Below are positions 44,392 to 54,254 of a stretch of DNA of 64,000 nucleotides, piece by piece. Below the pieces are notes generated by a model that saw nothing but the letters and a program-made list of their open reading frames with translations, made no database searches and was not told the DNA's origin. The translations under genes and the position numbers were made by a program. Source of the DNA: Erythrobacter aurantius (GTDB lineage Bacteria > Pseudomonadota > Alphaproteobacteria > Sphingomonadales > Sphingomonadaceae); contig NZ_CP090949.1 of the NCBI RefSeq assembly GCF_023823125.1, forward strand, positions 1,636,001-1,700,000, written 5' to 3'. Each line of letters begins with the position of its first letter. Position 1 is the stretch's first letter.

Positions 44392-44937
44392 GTGTTCCAT
44401 CGTAGCGAAAGATTGCTGTTAAGACCGATTTGGCCTGAAGACTGGCAGGGTGTCCTGTCAGGTATCGCCGATGAAGGCGTCGTGCGTAATCTCGCAAGGG
44501 CGCCGTGGCCGTACAGTGAACAGGATGCGCGCGAATTTACGGCCTTGCCGATTGCGCCGCTGCACCCGCGTTTTCTGATCACCCGTGCCCGTGACGCAGC
44601 GGTGATCGGATGCATCGGGATCGATCCGGTTCCGGGCGAAGCCGACGCGATTGAGATCGGATACTGGATCGCTCGCCCGCATTGGGGGCAGGGCTATGCC
44701 ACGGAGGCAGGGCGCGCCGTGATCGAGATCGCGCGTACGCTCGGCTATGCCCGGCTGTATGGCTCGCATTTCCTCGACAATCCCGCATCGGGAAAGGTTC
44801 TGAGCAAGTTGGGTTTCGAGCCCACCGGAAGGGTTGTGGAACGTCATTCCTGTGGACGCGGCGAGAAGGCGCAAACGGCTGAATATTCGCTTGAATTGAT
44901 CGAAAGCGACAGGTTGGGCGCTGTCTGCGCCGCCTGA
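44392..44937 (+). CDS. GNAT family N-acetyltransferase (RimJ/RimL-like)
   Basis: A 181-residue acetyltransferase with the acetyl-CoA site IGYWIARPHWGQGYATEAGR and a C-terminal NPASGKVLSKLGFEPTGR. The target is unknown; the RimJ/RimL-like group acetylates protein N-termini or small molecules. GTG 44392 is chosen because it follows GAGAGGG and fits the family; ATG 44347 would add 15 basic residues. Confidence 0.82.
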   Translation: MFHRSERLLLRPIWPEDWQGVLSGIADEGVVRNLARAPWPYSEQDAREFTALPIAPLHPRFLITRARDAAVIGCIGIDPVPGEADAIEIGYWIARPHWGQGYATEAGRAVIEIARTLGYARLYGSHFLDNPASGKVLSKLGFEPTGRVVERHSCGRGEKAQTAEYSLELIESDRLGAVCAA

Positions 44938-44992
44938 ACGGATTGGCCGCTTGCTTGTGAGCGGCGGCCAATTCGACTATTCGCCCTGCGCA

Positions 44993-45589
44993 ATGAAAAG
45001 TCGCAAGAGATTAAGTCCCGAGGAATCGCGCAGCTCCGCGCTCGAAGCGGCCCGTGGGCTGCTGATCGAAACCGGCCCGCAATCGGTGACGCTGAAAGCG
45101 GTCGCTACCCGGATCGGGCGCACCCATGCCAATCTGCTGCACCACTTCGGTTCGGCATCGGGCCTGCAACGGGCATTGGCGGAGCATCTCGCGCGCACGG
45201 TCTGCGACACGATCCGCGAAGCCGTTCATGCGAGCCGCGCGGGGCTGGGTTCGGCGCGTGAGGTGGTGGATCTCGCGTTCGACGCGTTTGACCGCGAAGG
45301 GGCGGGTGCGCTCACCAGCTGGATGCTGCTGACCGGGAATGAGGACGCGCTCAATCCGATCATCACCACGATTCACCAACTGGTTGACGAAATCGCGCCC
45401 GAAGAAGCCGGGCACAATGACGATCCCAAGCATGTCCACAAGGACACGCTCAGCCTCGTCCTTCTGGCATTGGGCGACGCGCTGATCGGCGCGGCGCTGG
45501 CGAATTCGCTGGGTCTGCCGCGCGACACCGCGCGAGAGCGGGCAGCGGCCAATCTCGAAGCTTCAATGGCAGAACACTACGGCGCCTGA
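44993..45589 (+). CDS. TetR/AcrR-family regulator
   Basis: A 198-residue regulator with a TetR-type N-terminal helix-turn-helix (ALEAARGLLIETGPQSVTLKAVATRIGRTHANLLHHFGSASGL in outline, residues 16-60) and a helical ligand domain. Its target is unknown. The 3' end overlaps the convergent ygfZ by 13 bases. Confidence 0.8.
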   Translation: MKSRKRLSPEESRSSALEAARGLLIETGPQSVTLKAVATRIGRTHANLLHHFGSASGLQRALAEHLARTVCDTIREAVHASRAGLGSAREVVDLAFDAFDREGAGALTSWMLLTGNEDALNPIITTIHQLVDEIAPEEAGHNDDPKHVHKDTLSLVLLALGDALIGAALANSLGLPRDTARERAAANLEASMAEHYGA

Positions 45590-46317
45590 TCGGTCAGCGC
45601 GGCGCGCAGCCATTCCGGTTGCGTGGCGGGGTCAATGTCGCTCACCCGCAAGTGATCCACTGCCAAGCCGAATTCAGGATAGGCGACACGCTGTCTTGCG
45701 GGGTCAGACTGGTCGAGGGGCACCACCACCAGCCGCCGGTTGACCTTTTGCCGCCAGTTCATCCGCGCGGTGTTCTCCTGCCCGACATAGCAGCCCTTGG
45801 TGAAGCTGACGCCGTTCAATTCGACCGCGTTGGTTTCAAGCCAGAGCACATCACCCAGTTCGGCTCGACCTTCGGGCACGCCTTGAAGCAGACGGCCATG
45901 GTGGTAGAGGGCGAGGCCGCCGGTGAACCCGGTTGCCTTCATGATCGCGCGAAAGCCGAGTACTGGAAGTCGCGGGTCGGGCACGGCACCTTCGAATGAC
46001 TTGAAATGCCAATAGGGTGCCAGCGCATCGTCGCGCCCGATCTCGATCTTGCGGCGCAGGCGATAGAGCGAGAGCCGCTTTACCAGCTCGTCAGCCACCT
46101 GCGCCTCGCAATCGAGCAGCAGGCTGCCGCCGCCGCCATCCCACACGAAAAAGTCGAACATGCACTTGCCCTGCGCCGAAAGCAGCGCGGTATAGATGGG
46201 GAGAGGGCCGCTCACGTCATTGGTGACGAGCCCTTGCAGGAAGCCGCGCACATTCTCTTGCGGATCGAGCGGGGCCACCCGCACAATCGCCCGGTCCGTC
46301 AACTGCCTGAAGTCCAT
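45577..46317 (-). CDS. ygfZ: Folate-binding YgfZ/GcvT-like iron-sulfur assembly protein
   Basis: A 246-residue tetrahydrofolate-dependent protein that assists maturation of some iron-sulfur enzymes. The signature KGCYVGQENTARM (about 173-185) with its conserved Cys is present. It overlaps the upstream ATP-grasp gene's start (TAATG order) and the convergent TetR gene. Confidence 0.9.
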   Translation of the reverse strand: MDFRQLTDRAIVRVAPLDPQENVRGFLQGLVTNDVSGPLPIYTALLSAQGKCMFDFFVWDGGGGSLLLDCEAQVADELVKRLSLYRLRRKIEIGRDDALAPYWHFKSFEGAVPDPRLPVLGFRAIMKATGFTGGLALYHHGRLLQGVPEGRAELGDVLWLETNAVELNGVSFTKGCYVGQENTARMNWRQKVNRRLVVVPLDQSDPARQRVAYPEFGLAVDHLRVSDIDPATQPEWLRAALTDQAP

Positions 46318-47219
46318 TACCGATCCAGCCTCTTCCCGATTCCACGCGCTAGGCGCTCTCCCAATTGCGGACCCTGCACAGGGTAGAGATAGGGTTCAAT
46401 CATCTCCGCTTCCATCACCATCAGGCGATTGTCCTGCGCCCGCAGCATGTCGATCCGGGCATAGAGCAGCGTTTCGAACGGCAGCGCGTCGAGGATCGCG
46501 CTTGCAGCGGCGGTTTGTCCGGCATCAGGCTCGAACGCGGTTTCCACTCCTCCATACAGCGACTGAATGCGATAATCGCCGCTGGCCGGGCGCTTCACCA
46601 GCGCATGGCTCAATTCGCCGTCGATGAAGATGAAGCTGAGTTCCCCTTCTTCCGCGATCGCGGGAAGGAACGGCTGAACCATCGCCGGATGGCCGAATCG
46701 CCAAGCGGGATCGGGCAGATCGTCACGGTGGATCAGAACCTGTCCCAGCGCGCCTGCTCCAACCTGCCGCTTGACCACCAATCTGTCGCACTCAAAGGCT
46801 TTGAACGCCTCTTCAACGTCGCTCAGCCCCACGTCCGTAAGCCACAGCGTCGGGATCGTGGCGGCACCTTGCTCTGCCAGATCGCGCAAATACGTCTTCT
46901 GGATGTTCCACCGCACCAGATCGGGAGGGTTGCACACCTTGATCCCGATCGCGGCGAGTTCGTCCAGCCGGGCAAGAAATGCGTCAGCCTTGTCCTGATA
47001 ATTCCAGGATGTGCCCAGCAGCACGAGGTCAACACCGGCGAAATCTGCGATGGGGGCTTCCCAGTCGATCACCTTCAGGTCCAACCTCGCAGCCTCGAAC
47101 GCCGGGGCGAGGGCTGCAATCATCAGATCATGTTCGAACGCGTCGCCGCGTCTTTCGCCGATCCCGCCAAAGGGCAGGGGCAGGGTGGTTTCGCAGGCGA
47201 GGAATCCGACAGTTTTCAT
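46317..47219 (-). CDS. ATP-grasp (glutathione-synthetase-like) ligase
   Basis: A protein of about 300 residues with the ATP-grasp pattern: CDRLVVKRQVGAGALGQ as the nucleotide-binding loop, GELSFIFIDGELSHALVKRPA, and a C-terminal MVMEAEMIEPYLY with metal-binding acidic residues. Such enzymes join a carboxylate to an amine using ATP; the substrate is unknown. ATG 47219 is chosen by N-terminal fit (MKTVGFLACETTLP); ATG 47231 is possible. It is divergent from pyrC and overlaps ygfZ by one base. Confidence 0.78.
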   Translation of the reverse strand: MKTVGFLACETTLPLPFGGIGERRGDAFEHDLMIAALAPAFEAARLDLKVIDWEAPIADFAGVDLVLLGTSWNYQDKADAFLARLDELAAIGIKVCNPPDLVRWNIQKTYLRDLAEQGAATIPTLWLTDVGLSDVEEAFKAFECDRLVVKRQVGAGALGQVLIHRDDLPDPAWRFGHPAMVQPFLPAIAEEGELSFIFIDGELSHALVKRPASGDYRIQSLYGGVETAFEPDAGQTAAASAILDALPFETLLYARIDMLRAQDNRLMVMEAEMIEPYLYPVQGPQLGERLARGIGKRLDR

Positions 47220-47284
47220 GCGCGTCGCCATATTCGTGTGCGCCGGGACTGGAAAGGGCCGAGATGCAGGATTAAGGCGCTGGC

Positions 47285-48322
47285 ATGACCAACACGCTGA
47301 CGATCCGCCGCCCTGACGACTGGCACCTGCATTTCCGCGACGGGGAGGTGATGCGCGGCGTCGTTCCCTACACCGCGCGCCAGTTTGCCCGTGCGATTGT
47401 GATGCCTAATCTGACACCGCCGGTCACGACGACAGAGCTGGCTGCGGCCTATCGCGAGCGGATCCTTGCGGCAGTGCCGGAAGGGGTCGATTTTACGCCG
47501 CTGATGACCTGTTACCTCACAGATGCGACCGATCCGGATGATCTGGCGCGGGGGGCGAATGAAGGGGTGTTCACTGCGGCGAAGCTGTATCCGGCCAACG
47601 CCACCACCAATTCGGCCAGCGGTGTCACCAATGTCGAAACGATCTATCCTGTGCTTGAGCGCATGGAGGCAGAGGGGATCGTGCTTTGCATCCATGGCGA
47701 AGTGACCGATGCCGATATCGACGTGTTCGACCGCGAAGCGGAATTTATCGAGCGGCACCTGCGCGCAATCGTTGCCAATTTCCCTAAGCTGAAAGTGGTG
47801 TTCGAACACATCACCACCTCGGATGCGGTGGAATTCGTCAAAGCGTCGGGGCCGAATGTCGCTGCGACAATTACGCCGCAGCATCTCCATATCAATCGCA
47901 ACGCCATGCTGGTGGGCGGGATCCAGCCGCACAATTACTGCCTCCCCGTGGCCAAGCGCGAGACGCACCGACTGGCCTTGCGCGCGGCGGCGACGAGCGG
48001 GAGTGCAAAGTTCTTCCTTGGCACTGACAGCGCGCCGCATCTGCGCGGGGACAAGGAAAGCGCATGCGGCTGTGCCGGAATTTTCGGCGCCCCCTATGCC
48101 CTCGAAAGCTATGTCACCGTATTCGATCAGGAAGGCGCGCTGGAGCATTTCGAAGGCTTTGCCTCGCTTCACGGGCCTGCCTTTTATGGTCTGCCTGTCA
48201 ACGAAAGCAGCGTGACGCTGGAGCGGGCCGAGGTGCAGGTTCCGGCGGAACTGGATCTGGCCGGATCGACGATTGTGCCATGGCACGGCGGCCAGACGAT
48301 CGGCTGGCGTTTCGTGGGTTAG
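47285..48322 (+). CDS. pyrC: Dihydroorotase (class II)
   Basis: Closes carbamoyl aspartate to dihydroorotate in pyrimidine synthesis. The 345 residues show the binuclear zinc ligands in [10 protein letters not shown] (His14, His16), the carboxylated-lysine region [21 protein letters not shown] and TDSAPH. Alone on the plus strand, it overlaps rarD at the 3' end (convergent, TTAG). Confidence 0.95.
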   Translation: MTNTLTIRRPDDWHLHFRDGEVMRGVVPYTARQFARAIVMPNLTPPVTTTELAAAYRERILAAVPEGVDFTPLMTCYLTDATDPDDLARGANEGVFTAAKLYPANATTNSASGVTNVETIYPVLERMEAEGIVLCIHGEVTDADIDVFDREAEFIERHLRAIVANFPKLKVVFEHITTSDAVEFVKASGPNVAATITPQHLHINRNAMLVGGIQPHNYCLPVAKRETHRLALRAAATSGSAKFFLGTDSAPHLRGDKESACGCAGIFGAPYALESYVTVFDQEGALEHFEGFASLHGPAFYGLPVNESSVTLERAEVQVPAELDLAGSTIVPWHGGQTIGWRFVG

Positions 48323-49236
48323 GCAGCTGCGGCGGCTTTCGCGCGCTTGGTGCGTGCCCAAAGATCGCCGACAAAGATCGCGACAGCAATCCAGATCAGG
48401 ATGAAGCTTCCGAGCTGAACCGGGCGAAGCTGCTGGCCGAACACCGTGAGGCCCAGAATGAACACGATGGTGGGCGCCAGATACTGGATGAAGCCCAGCG
48501 TTGAATAGTTCATCCGCCGTGCCGCTATCGCGAACAGCAACAACGGTACTGCCGTCACCACGCCGGAAAAGACGATGGAAAGACTCAGGAACCAGTCCTT
48601 ACCGAACGATGGCCCGGCCGGGCTCGCCGCATACCATCCGGCAATGGCTATAGCGGCCGGCAGCAGGATCGCGCTTTCGATGGTCAGTCCCGGCAGCGAT
48701 CCGACATCAACCTGTTTGCGAACAATGCCATAAAGGCCAAAACTGCAACCGAGTGTGAGGCTGATCCAAAGCGTCGTCACCGCTCCTGCCGACAGCAGAG
48801 CAACGCCGCTGGCGGCAACTGCGACGGCGAGCCATTGCCATTTGGTCAGCCGTTCTCCGAGCAGCAGAGTGCCGAGCAGCACGTTGATCAAGGGGTTGAG
48901 ATAATAGCCCAGGCTCGCCGCATAGACCTGGTTCTCCATGATCGCCCAGATATAGACGAACCAGTTGATCGCGATCAGCACCGCGCTCGCCAGAAGCGCC
49001 AGCATGGTGCGAGGATTGGTAAGCGCGGCCTTCAATGCCGGGAACTGGCGCCGCAATGCCACGATGATCAGGCAGAACGGCAAGGTCCAGATGATCCGCC
49101 AGCCGACGAATTCGAACGGTGGAACGGCAGTAACCAGCAACAGGTAAAGCGGCAGGAAGCCCCAGATGATGTAAGCGCCCAAGGCCGCAGGGAGGCCAGA
49201 TGGTTCGGCCGGGGAATTGGACGAGGCGCTGTTCAT
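48319..49236 (-). CDS. rarD: EamA-family transporter, RarD-like
   Basis: A 305-residue inner-membrane protein with about ten spans and the RarD opening [23 protein letters not shown], plus [22 protein letters not shown]. It probably exports a small metabolite; the substrate is unknown. The start is ATG 49236; the frame is open to 49287 but without a better site. Confidence 0.88.
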   Translation of the reverse strand: MNSASSNSPAEPSGLPAALGAYIIWGFLPLYLLLVTAVPPFEFVGWRIIWTLPFCLIIVALRRQFPALKAALTNPRTMLALLASAVLIAINWFVYIWAIMENQVYAASLGYYLNPLINVLLGTLLLGERLTKWQWLAVAVAASGVALLSAGAVTTLWISLTLGCSFGLYGIVRKQVDVGSLPGLTIESAILLPAAIAIAGWYAASPAGPSFGKDWFLSLSIVFSGVVTAVPLLLFAIAARRMNYSTLGFIQYLAPTIVFILGLTVFGQQLRPVQLGSFILIWIAVAIFVGDLWARTKRAKAAAAA

Positions 49237-49600
49237 GGGAGAGAGCGCACTAGGCCGCCCTGCCGGGAAGCGCAAGCGCGCTCGCAACAGGGTTGGCTGG
49301 TCAGATTTCTCGCATGAAAGATGAACAAAGGCTAACCATCCGCTCGCTCATCATTCAGGTTTACGCATCTAATAATGAACGCAAGGGGTGAGGAGCAGGC
49401 ATGGTTACGACCATCTCTGCGTCCTTGCCGAGGATTGATCTGTCTTGAGTCGCTTCCACCAGGCGGCTCCGGCACGGCTCCCACCAGCCGTGGAAAGCGC
49501 TCTCATCTCTCGCAAGAGGCATGGGGGCGTTTTCATTTCCGGCGGTCTGTCGTGCCTCCGTGAGAATGAAAATTAACCAAAGCAGGCTAAAGCGCAAGCC
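49237..49600. other. Spacer between rarD and the lipoprotein gene
   Basis: This 364-base divergent spacer should hold the promoters of rarD and of the gene at 49601. Apart from a weak small ORF on the minus strand (49361-49522) I see no gene, terminator or known riboswitch in it. Confidence 0.6.
49361..49522 (-). CDS. Possible small ORF, 53 codons
   Basis: ATG 49522 opens a 53-residue frame ending at 49361 whose composition is protein-like (MPLARDESAFHGWWEPC at the start, a Trp-Trp pair, mixed charge). It lacks a Shine-Dalgarno and I recognise no family. It may be a chance frame in the rarD promoter region. Confidence 0.25.
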   Translation of the reverse strand: MPLARDESAFHGWWEPCRSRLVEATQDRSILGKDAEMVVTMPAPHPLRSLLDA

Positions 49601-50326
49601 ATGCAAGGTCGCCTTCTTCTTTACTTTGCCACGGCAATCGCCTGTGTCCTTCCTGCCGCTTGCAGCGAGCCGGAAAGCGAAGCTGCCGCGCCTGAGGTTC
49701 TCAGCACTGATCCGCTGCTGGCCCGTGCGCTCAATGATCCGTTGATGGTCGATCCCGATCTGTCCTGGCGCAACGAAGCCAATGCTGTGATCGCGATCCG
49801 CGACGGCCACCCTTTGCCACCCTTCGACGCGCGCGACGATGCGCGCCAGAGGGCGCGCGATGCAGGCCGGCTGGAATTGCTGGAGAACGGGCAGATCCCG
49901 GCACTGCCCCCTGCATCCGGAGGGCAGGGCAAGGCCTCGCTCGCAAACCTCACCACCGCCGACGAAATCATCCGTGCGGTGGGAAGCCGCGAAGACTGCA
50001 TCGATGATCTGACGGCCGACATCACCTGGTCGACCGGCCTGCCGCCGACGTCCTCCGTCATGCCGCATGGCATGGTGCGGCAGGCGGCTGGCGTGGATCA
50101 GGGCACCTGCGTGATCCGGGTCGTTCGGTATCTGACGCCAGTCGCGCCGGAAGACGCGCTCGAATACCATTTTGCCAAGGCTGACCGCGCGCGTTTCCGC
50201 ATCGAACGCTTTGCCGCGCCCGAAGCGCAATTGCGGGCGGAGCGGCGTGATCAGGAAATCGCCGTTCACGTCCGGCCCGGGCCGGGCGGCATGACGGCGG
50301 TGGATGTCGTCCACTGGCGCAAATAA
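49601..50326 (+). CDS. Putative lipoprotein, 241 aa
   Basis: A protein with a lipoprotein-like signal (LLLYFATAIACVLPAAC, Cys21) and an exported hydrophilic domain of unknown fold. Two cysteines, one in SREDCIDDLT and one in DQGTCVIRV, may form a disulfide. Function is unknown. It is convergent with astD. Confidence 0.72.
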   Translation: MQGRLLLYFATAIACVLPAACSEPESEAAAPEVLSTDPLLARALNDPLMVDPDLSWRNEANAVIAIRDGHPLPPFDARDDARQRARDAGRLELLENGQIPALPPASGGQGKASLANLTTADEIIRAVGSREDCIDDLTADITWSTGLPPTSSVMPHGMVRQAAGVDQGTCVIRVVRYLTPVAPEDALEYHFAKADRARFRIERFAAPEAQLRAERRDQEIAVHVRPGPGGMTAVDVVHWRK

Positions 50327-50331
50327 CGCCG

Positions 50332-51744
50332 CTATTCCTTCAAACCGACTTCGATATTCGCGCGCGGCTGGTCCATTTCGGTGCTGGCCACCGGATAGGC
50401 GCAATAGTCTGCGGCGTAATAGGCAGCGGGGCGGTGATTGCCCGACAATCCGATGCCGCCAAACGGCGCGGTTGAGGATGCGCCATTGGTGGGCCGGTTC
50501 CAGTTGATGATCCCGGCACGGACATTGGCCCAGAACCGCCCGTAATCATCGGGTGATCCGCCTATCAGCGAAGCCGAAAGGCCGAAACGGGTGTTGTTGG
50601 CTTCTGCAATCGCCGCGTCGAGATCGGGGACGCGGATGACCTGCAGCAGCGGCCCGAACAATTCGACATCGGGGCGATCGGGAATGTCAGTCGTGTCGAT
50701 GATGCCGGGTGTCAGAAATGGCCGATCCGGGTCGATCCGCCGCATCGGCAGCAACGCCCGGCCCCCGGCGGTCAACAGCGCGAGGAAGCTTTCCGTTAGG
50801 CGATCCGCCGTATCGTTGTCGATCACCGGCCCCATGAACGGTGCCGGATCGGCAAAGGGTTCCGCGACGATCAGCTTGCGCGCCATCGGGATCAGTTCGG
50901 CCATCAGCTCGTCATAGACGCTGTTCTTCACCACCAGCCTGCGCGCGGCGGTGCAACGTTGCCCGGAGGTGGTGAAGGCGCTCTGGATGACGAGCGTCGC
51001 CGCTTCCTTCATCCTTGGCGTTTCGATCACCACGATCGGGTTATTGCCGCCCATTTCCAGCGCGACAATCTTGCCCGGATTGGCCGCCAGCTTGCGATTG
51101 ATCGCGATCCCCGCCTGTGCCGAACCGGTGAACAGCACTCCGTCCACACCGGGGTGCGCCACCAGTTCCTTGCCTTCGTCAGGGCCGCCGATCACCAGTT
51201 GCATGGTGTCTTCGGGCGCGCCGCTGCGCTTCCAGCATTCGAGCAGCGCCGCGCCAACGCCGGGGGTCTTTTCCGAAGGTTTGAACAATACGACATTGCC
51301 CGCGATCAGCGCCGGGATCATGTGGCCGTTGGGCAGGTGTGCGGGGAAATTATAGGGGCCAAGCACGGCCATCACGCCATGCGGCTTGTGCCGGACTGCG
51401 GTGCTGCCCTGAAGCGCGCTGTCGAGCTTTTTCTTGCCGGTGCGTTCGGCATAGGCCTGCACCGAGATATCGACCTTCGCCACCACCGCATCGACTTCGG
51501 TCCGGGCTTCCCACAGGGGTTTGCCCGTTTCGCGGGCGATCAGTTCGGCCAGCACTTCGGCGTCATGGCGCACTTCATTGGCGAAACGGCGGGCGATTTC
51601 GATCCGGTTGCCCAGCGCCAGCGCGGCCCATGCCGGCCATGCGCGACGGGCACGGCTCACGGCCTCGCCGACATTGCCATGTTCGCCGCGCCATACCTCT
51701 TCCCCGGTTGCAGGCGCGTATGAAACGAGAATGCTGTTTGTCAT
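50332..51744 (-). CDS. astD: Succinylglutamate-semialdehyde dehydrogenase
   Basis: NAD-dependent aldehyde dehydrogenase, 470 residues, of the AstD group. The NGHMIPALIAGNVVLFKPSEKTP cofactor region, LEMGGNNPIVV (active-site Glu area) and SGQRCTAARRL (catalytic Cys) are present. It normally performs the fourth step of arginine/ornithine succinyltransferase breakdown, but no astA, astB, astC or astE is nearby, so the physiological substrate is uncertain. Confidence 0.9.
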   Translation of the reverse strand: MTNSILVSYAPATGEEVWRGEHGNVGEAVSRARRAWPAWAALALGNRIEIARRFANEVRHDAEVLAELIARETGKPLWEARTEVDAVVAKVDISVQAYAERTGKKKLDSALQGSTAVRHKPHGVMAVLGPYNFPAHLPNGHMIPALIAGNVVLFKPSEKTPGVGAALLECWKRSGAPEDTMQLVIGGPDEGKELVAHPGVDGVLFTGSAQAGIAINRKLAANPGKIVALEMGGNNPIVVIETPRMKEAATLVIQSAFTTSGQRCTAARRLVVKNSVYDELMAELIPMARKLIVAEPFADPAPFMGPVIDNDTADRLTESFLALLTAGGRALLPMRRIDPDRPFLTPGIIDTTDIPDRPDVELFGPLLQVIRVPDLDAAIAEANNTRFGLSASLIGGSPDDYGRFWANVRAGIINWNRPTNGASSTAPFGGIGLSGNHRPAAYYAADYCAYPVASTEMDQPRANIEVGLKE

Positions 51745-51908
51745 GTGGCGGATCTGCCCGTGTCAAAGCCTCACAGTAATTGGCGAGAGACTGACCGTCT
51801 TACGCCCCCCAAGCCAAAACCGTTACAGAGGGAGACGCGCATTTCATAGAGGCAATGCGGCGCTTACGCCCTGCGTTTGCCCCCGGTTGATTGCGTAATC
51901 GGGTGCGG

Positions 51909-53306
51909 TCAGGCGTGTCCCGCCGGTGCAGGAGGCGTGCCGTGGGCCTTGCCCATGCGGCGAAGCGCGGCCACCTTGTCCATCAGGGGCTGCCAATCGT
52001 CGCGTTCGTCAATCGCGGACCAGATCGCTTCGACTTCGTCGATCACCATGGATTGGGGCGCGGCGTCGTTCCAGTATTCGTGCGCGTCCTCGACTGCAGT
52101 GTAATCCGCCAGAACATCTCCAAGCTCACCAGAAGCACCGCGTCCGCCCCGATGGGCGAAGAAGAATGCGTCAGGTTGCGCCTTGCTTTCGCGCATCGCC
52201 TTTTCGCAGACCGATACTAGCTGCGAATCCTCCTCCAGCCCGCGCGGCTCGACCCCCAGACGCCAGCACCACCGCCGTGCCACCGCTTCCATGTACAGCG
52301 GCCCGAACCGTTCGAGCGCGAACACCAGCGGCTCAGTTTCGGCAAGCAGGCGAAGTGCGACGGCGAATTGCCCGCAATTCCAATGCAGCGCCTCCGGCTG
52401 GCGACCAAATGCATACAGGCCGCCATGATCGAAATAGGCGGCGGTGAAGGACGGGTCCCATTCCGGCAGCCAGCGCCACGGGCCATAGTCGAAGCTTTCC
52501 CCGGTGATATTCATATTGTCGGTGTTGAGCACCCCGTGAACGAACCCTGCGACCATGTAGCTGGCGGCAAGATCAGCCATCCGCTCGACGACATTGTGCA
52601 TCAGCATCACCGCCGGCTCATCGCGCCCCGGCGCATCCTCTGGCGGGGGCGGGCCGGGAAAATGTTCGAGGCAATAAGCGATCAACGCCTCCATGTGATC
52701 GGGCTCCTCCAGAGCAAGCAGGCGCTGGAACGTGCCGATGCGGATGTGCGAATGCGATAGCCGCACCATCACGGCAGATCGGGTGGGCGATGGTTCGTCA
52801 TCGCGCATCAGATTTTCGCCCGTCTCGACGACGGAGAACGTCTTCGACGTGTTGACGCCCAGCGCCTCCAACATTTCCGTGGCGAGGATTTCGCGCACCG
52901 CGCCTTTCAGCGTCAGCCGCCCGTCGCCCGCGCGGCTGTAGGGGGTCTGGCCCGAACCCTTGGTGCCGAGGTCCATCAGCCGTCCGGCCTGATCCCGCAT
53001 CTGCGCGAAAAGGAACCCGCGACCGTCACCAATCTGCGGATTGTAAACGCGGAACTGGTGGCCGTGATATTTGAGCGCGAGCGGGCGGGGCAGATTGTCT
53101 TCGAGTGGCGCGAAGCGGCCAAAGTGGCGCGTCCAATCCTCATCCGAAAGAGCGTCCAGACCCACGCTTGCGGCGGCACGATCATTGCGAAAGCGCAGGC
53201 GCGTTTCAGGGAAGTCGGCGGCATCCACCGGCGCTCCCAGCCAATCGGCCAGCGTGGTAATCGCCTTATCGGCGCGGTATTTGGCTGCTTGCGGTTCTTC
53301 GCTCAT
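51909..53306 (-). CDS. selO: Protein adenylyltransferase SelO (YdiU/UPF0061)
   Basis: A 465-residue pseudokinase-fold enzyme that transfers AMP to protein Ser/Thr/Tyr. LMDLGTKGSGQTPYSRAGDGRLTLKGAVREILATEML contains the inverted nucleotide-binding elements (here cited in outline), GVLNTDNMNITGESFDYGP carries the metal-binding Asn/Asp, and the C-terminus lacks selenocysteine. The start is ATG 53306. The spacer to astD shows nothing notable. Confidence 0.92.
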   Translation of the reverse strand: MSEEPQAAKYRADKAITTLADWLGAPVDAADFPETRLRFRNDRAAASVGLDALSDEDWTRHFGRFAPLEDNLPRPLALKYHGHQFRVYNPQIGDGRGFLFAQMRDQAGRLMDLGTKGSGQTPYSRAGDGRLTLKGAVREILATEMLEALGVNTSKTFSVVETGENLMRDDEPSPTRSAVMVRLSHSHIRIGTFQRLLALEEPDHMEALIAYCLEHFPGPPPPEDAPGRDEPAVMLMHNVVERMADLAASYMVAGFVHGVLNTDNMNITGESFDYGPWRWLPEWDPSFTAAYFDHGGLYAFGRQPEALHWNCGQFAVALRLLAETEPLVFALERFGPLYMEAVARRWCWRLGVEPRGLEEDSQLVSVCEKAMRESKAQPDAFFFAHRGGRGASGELGDVLADYTAVEDAHEYWNDAAPQSMVIDEVEAIWSAIDERDDWQPLMDKVAALRRMGKAHGTPPAPAGHA

Positions 53307-53353
53307 CCCGCGATAGTGGGGGCAAGGGATCGTCTGCGCAACCACGCAGGCAC

Positions 53354-54244
53354 ATGACAGACCGGGGATTTTTGCCGCTGATGGCCACTACATACGAAGA
53401 CAGGAACTGGACGAGTGCGGACGGCCTGTCGCTTTACTACAGGGATTATCCGGGGCCGGATGGCTATGACGGGCCGCCGGTCCTGTGTATGCACGGGCTG
53501 ACCCGCAATTCGCGCGATTTTGCCGATCTTGCCGCGCATATCGCAGAAACGCGGCGCGTGATTGTTCCGGAAATGCGCGGGCGCGGGCAAAGCGATTACG
53601 CGCCCGATTCCGCCACCTACAATCCGCTGCAATATGTGGCCGATGTCGAAAAGCTGCTGGGAGAGCAGGGCATCGACAAATTCATCGCGGTGGGCACGTC
53701 GATGGGCGGGCTGATGACGATGCGGCTTGCCGCGGCAAAGCCCGGACGGATCGTCGCGGTGGTGATGAACGATATCGGACCAGAGATTAATCCTGCCGGG
53801 ATTGACCGGATCACCGGCTATGTCGGGCAGGGGCGCAGCTATCCCACATGGGTCCATGCGGCGCGATCATTGGGCGATGTCCATTCCGTCGCGTTTCCCG
53901 ATTACGATCTCGACATGTGGCTGGAAATGGCGAAGCGGACGATGATCGTGACCCAGAACGGGCGCATCAGCTATGATTACGACATGGCGATTGCCGAACC
54001 GTTCAAGCAGCCCGGCGGCGCGGCTCCGGCCAATCTGTGGGCCGCATATGAGGCATTGCGCGATGTCCCGATGGTGCTGGTGCGCGGCGAATTGTCCGAT
54101 TTGCTGACCCCTGAAACGGTTGAGCAAATGGCGGTAAAGAACCCCGCGATGACGAGCGTCACCGTGCCGCGCGTCGGCCATGCCCCGACGCTCGATGAAC
54201 CCGAAGCGCGCGCGGCGATCGACGCGCTGCTCGCCAAGATCTGA
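53354..54244 (+). CDS. Alpha/beta hydrolase
   Basis: A 296-residue alpha/beta hydrolase with HGLTRNSRDF near the start, the nucleophile elbow GTSMGGLMTM (Ser), and a C-terminal GHAPTLDEPEA with the catalytic His. The substrate is unknown. ATG 53354 is listed; ATG 53381 also fits. The glycosyltransferase gene begins 11 bases after it, suggesting co-transcription. Confidence 0.85.
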   Translation: MTDRGFLPLMATTYEDRNWTSADGLSLYYRDYPGPDGYDGPPVLCMHGLTRNSRDFADLAAHIAETRRVIVPEMRGRGQSDYAPDSATYNPLQYVADVEKLLGEQGIDKFIAVGTSMGGLMTMRLAAAKPGRIVAVVMNDIGPEINPAGIDRITGYVGQGRSYPTWVHAARSLGDVHSVAFPDYDLDMWLEMAKRTMIVTQNGRISYDYDMAIAEPFKQPGGAAPANLWAAYEALRDVPMVLVRGELSDLLTPETVEQMAVKNPAMTSVTVPRVGHAPTLDEPEARAAIDALLAKI

Positions 54245-54254
54245 AGGCAATTCG

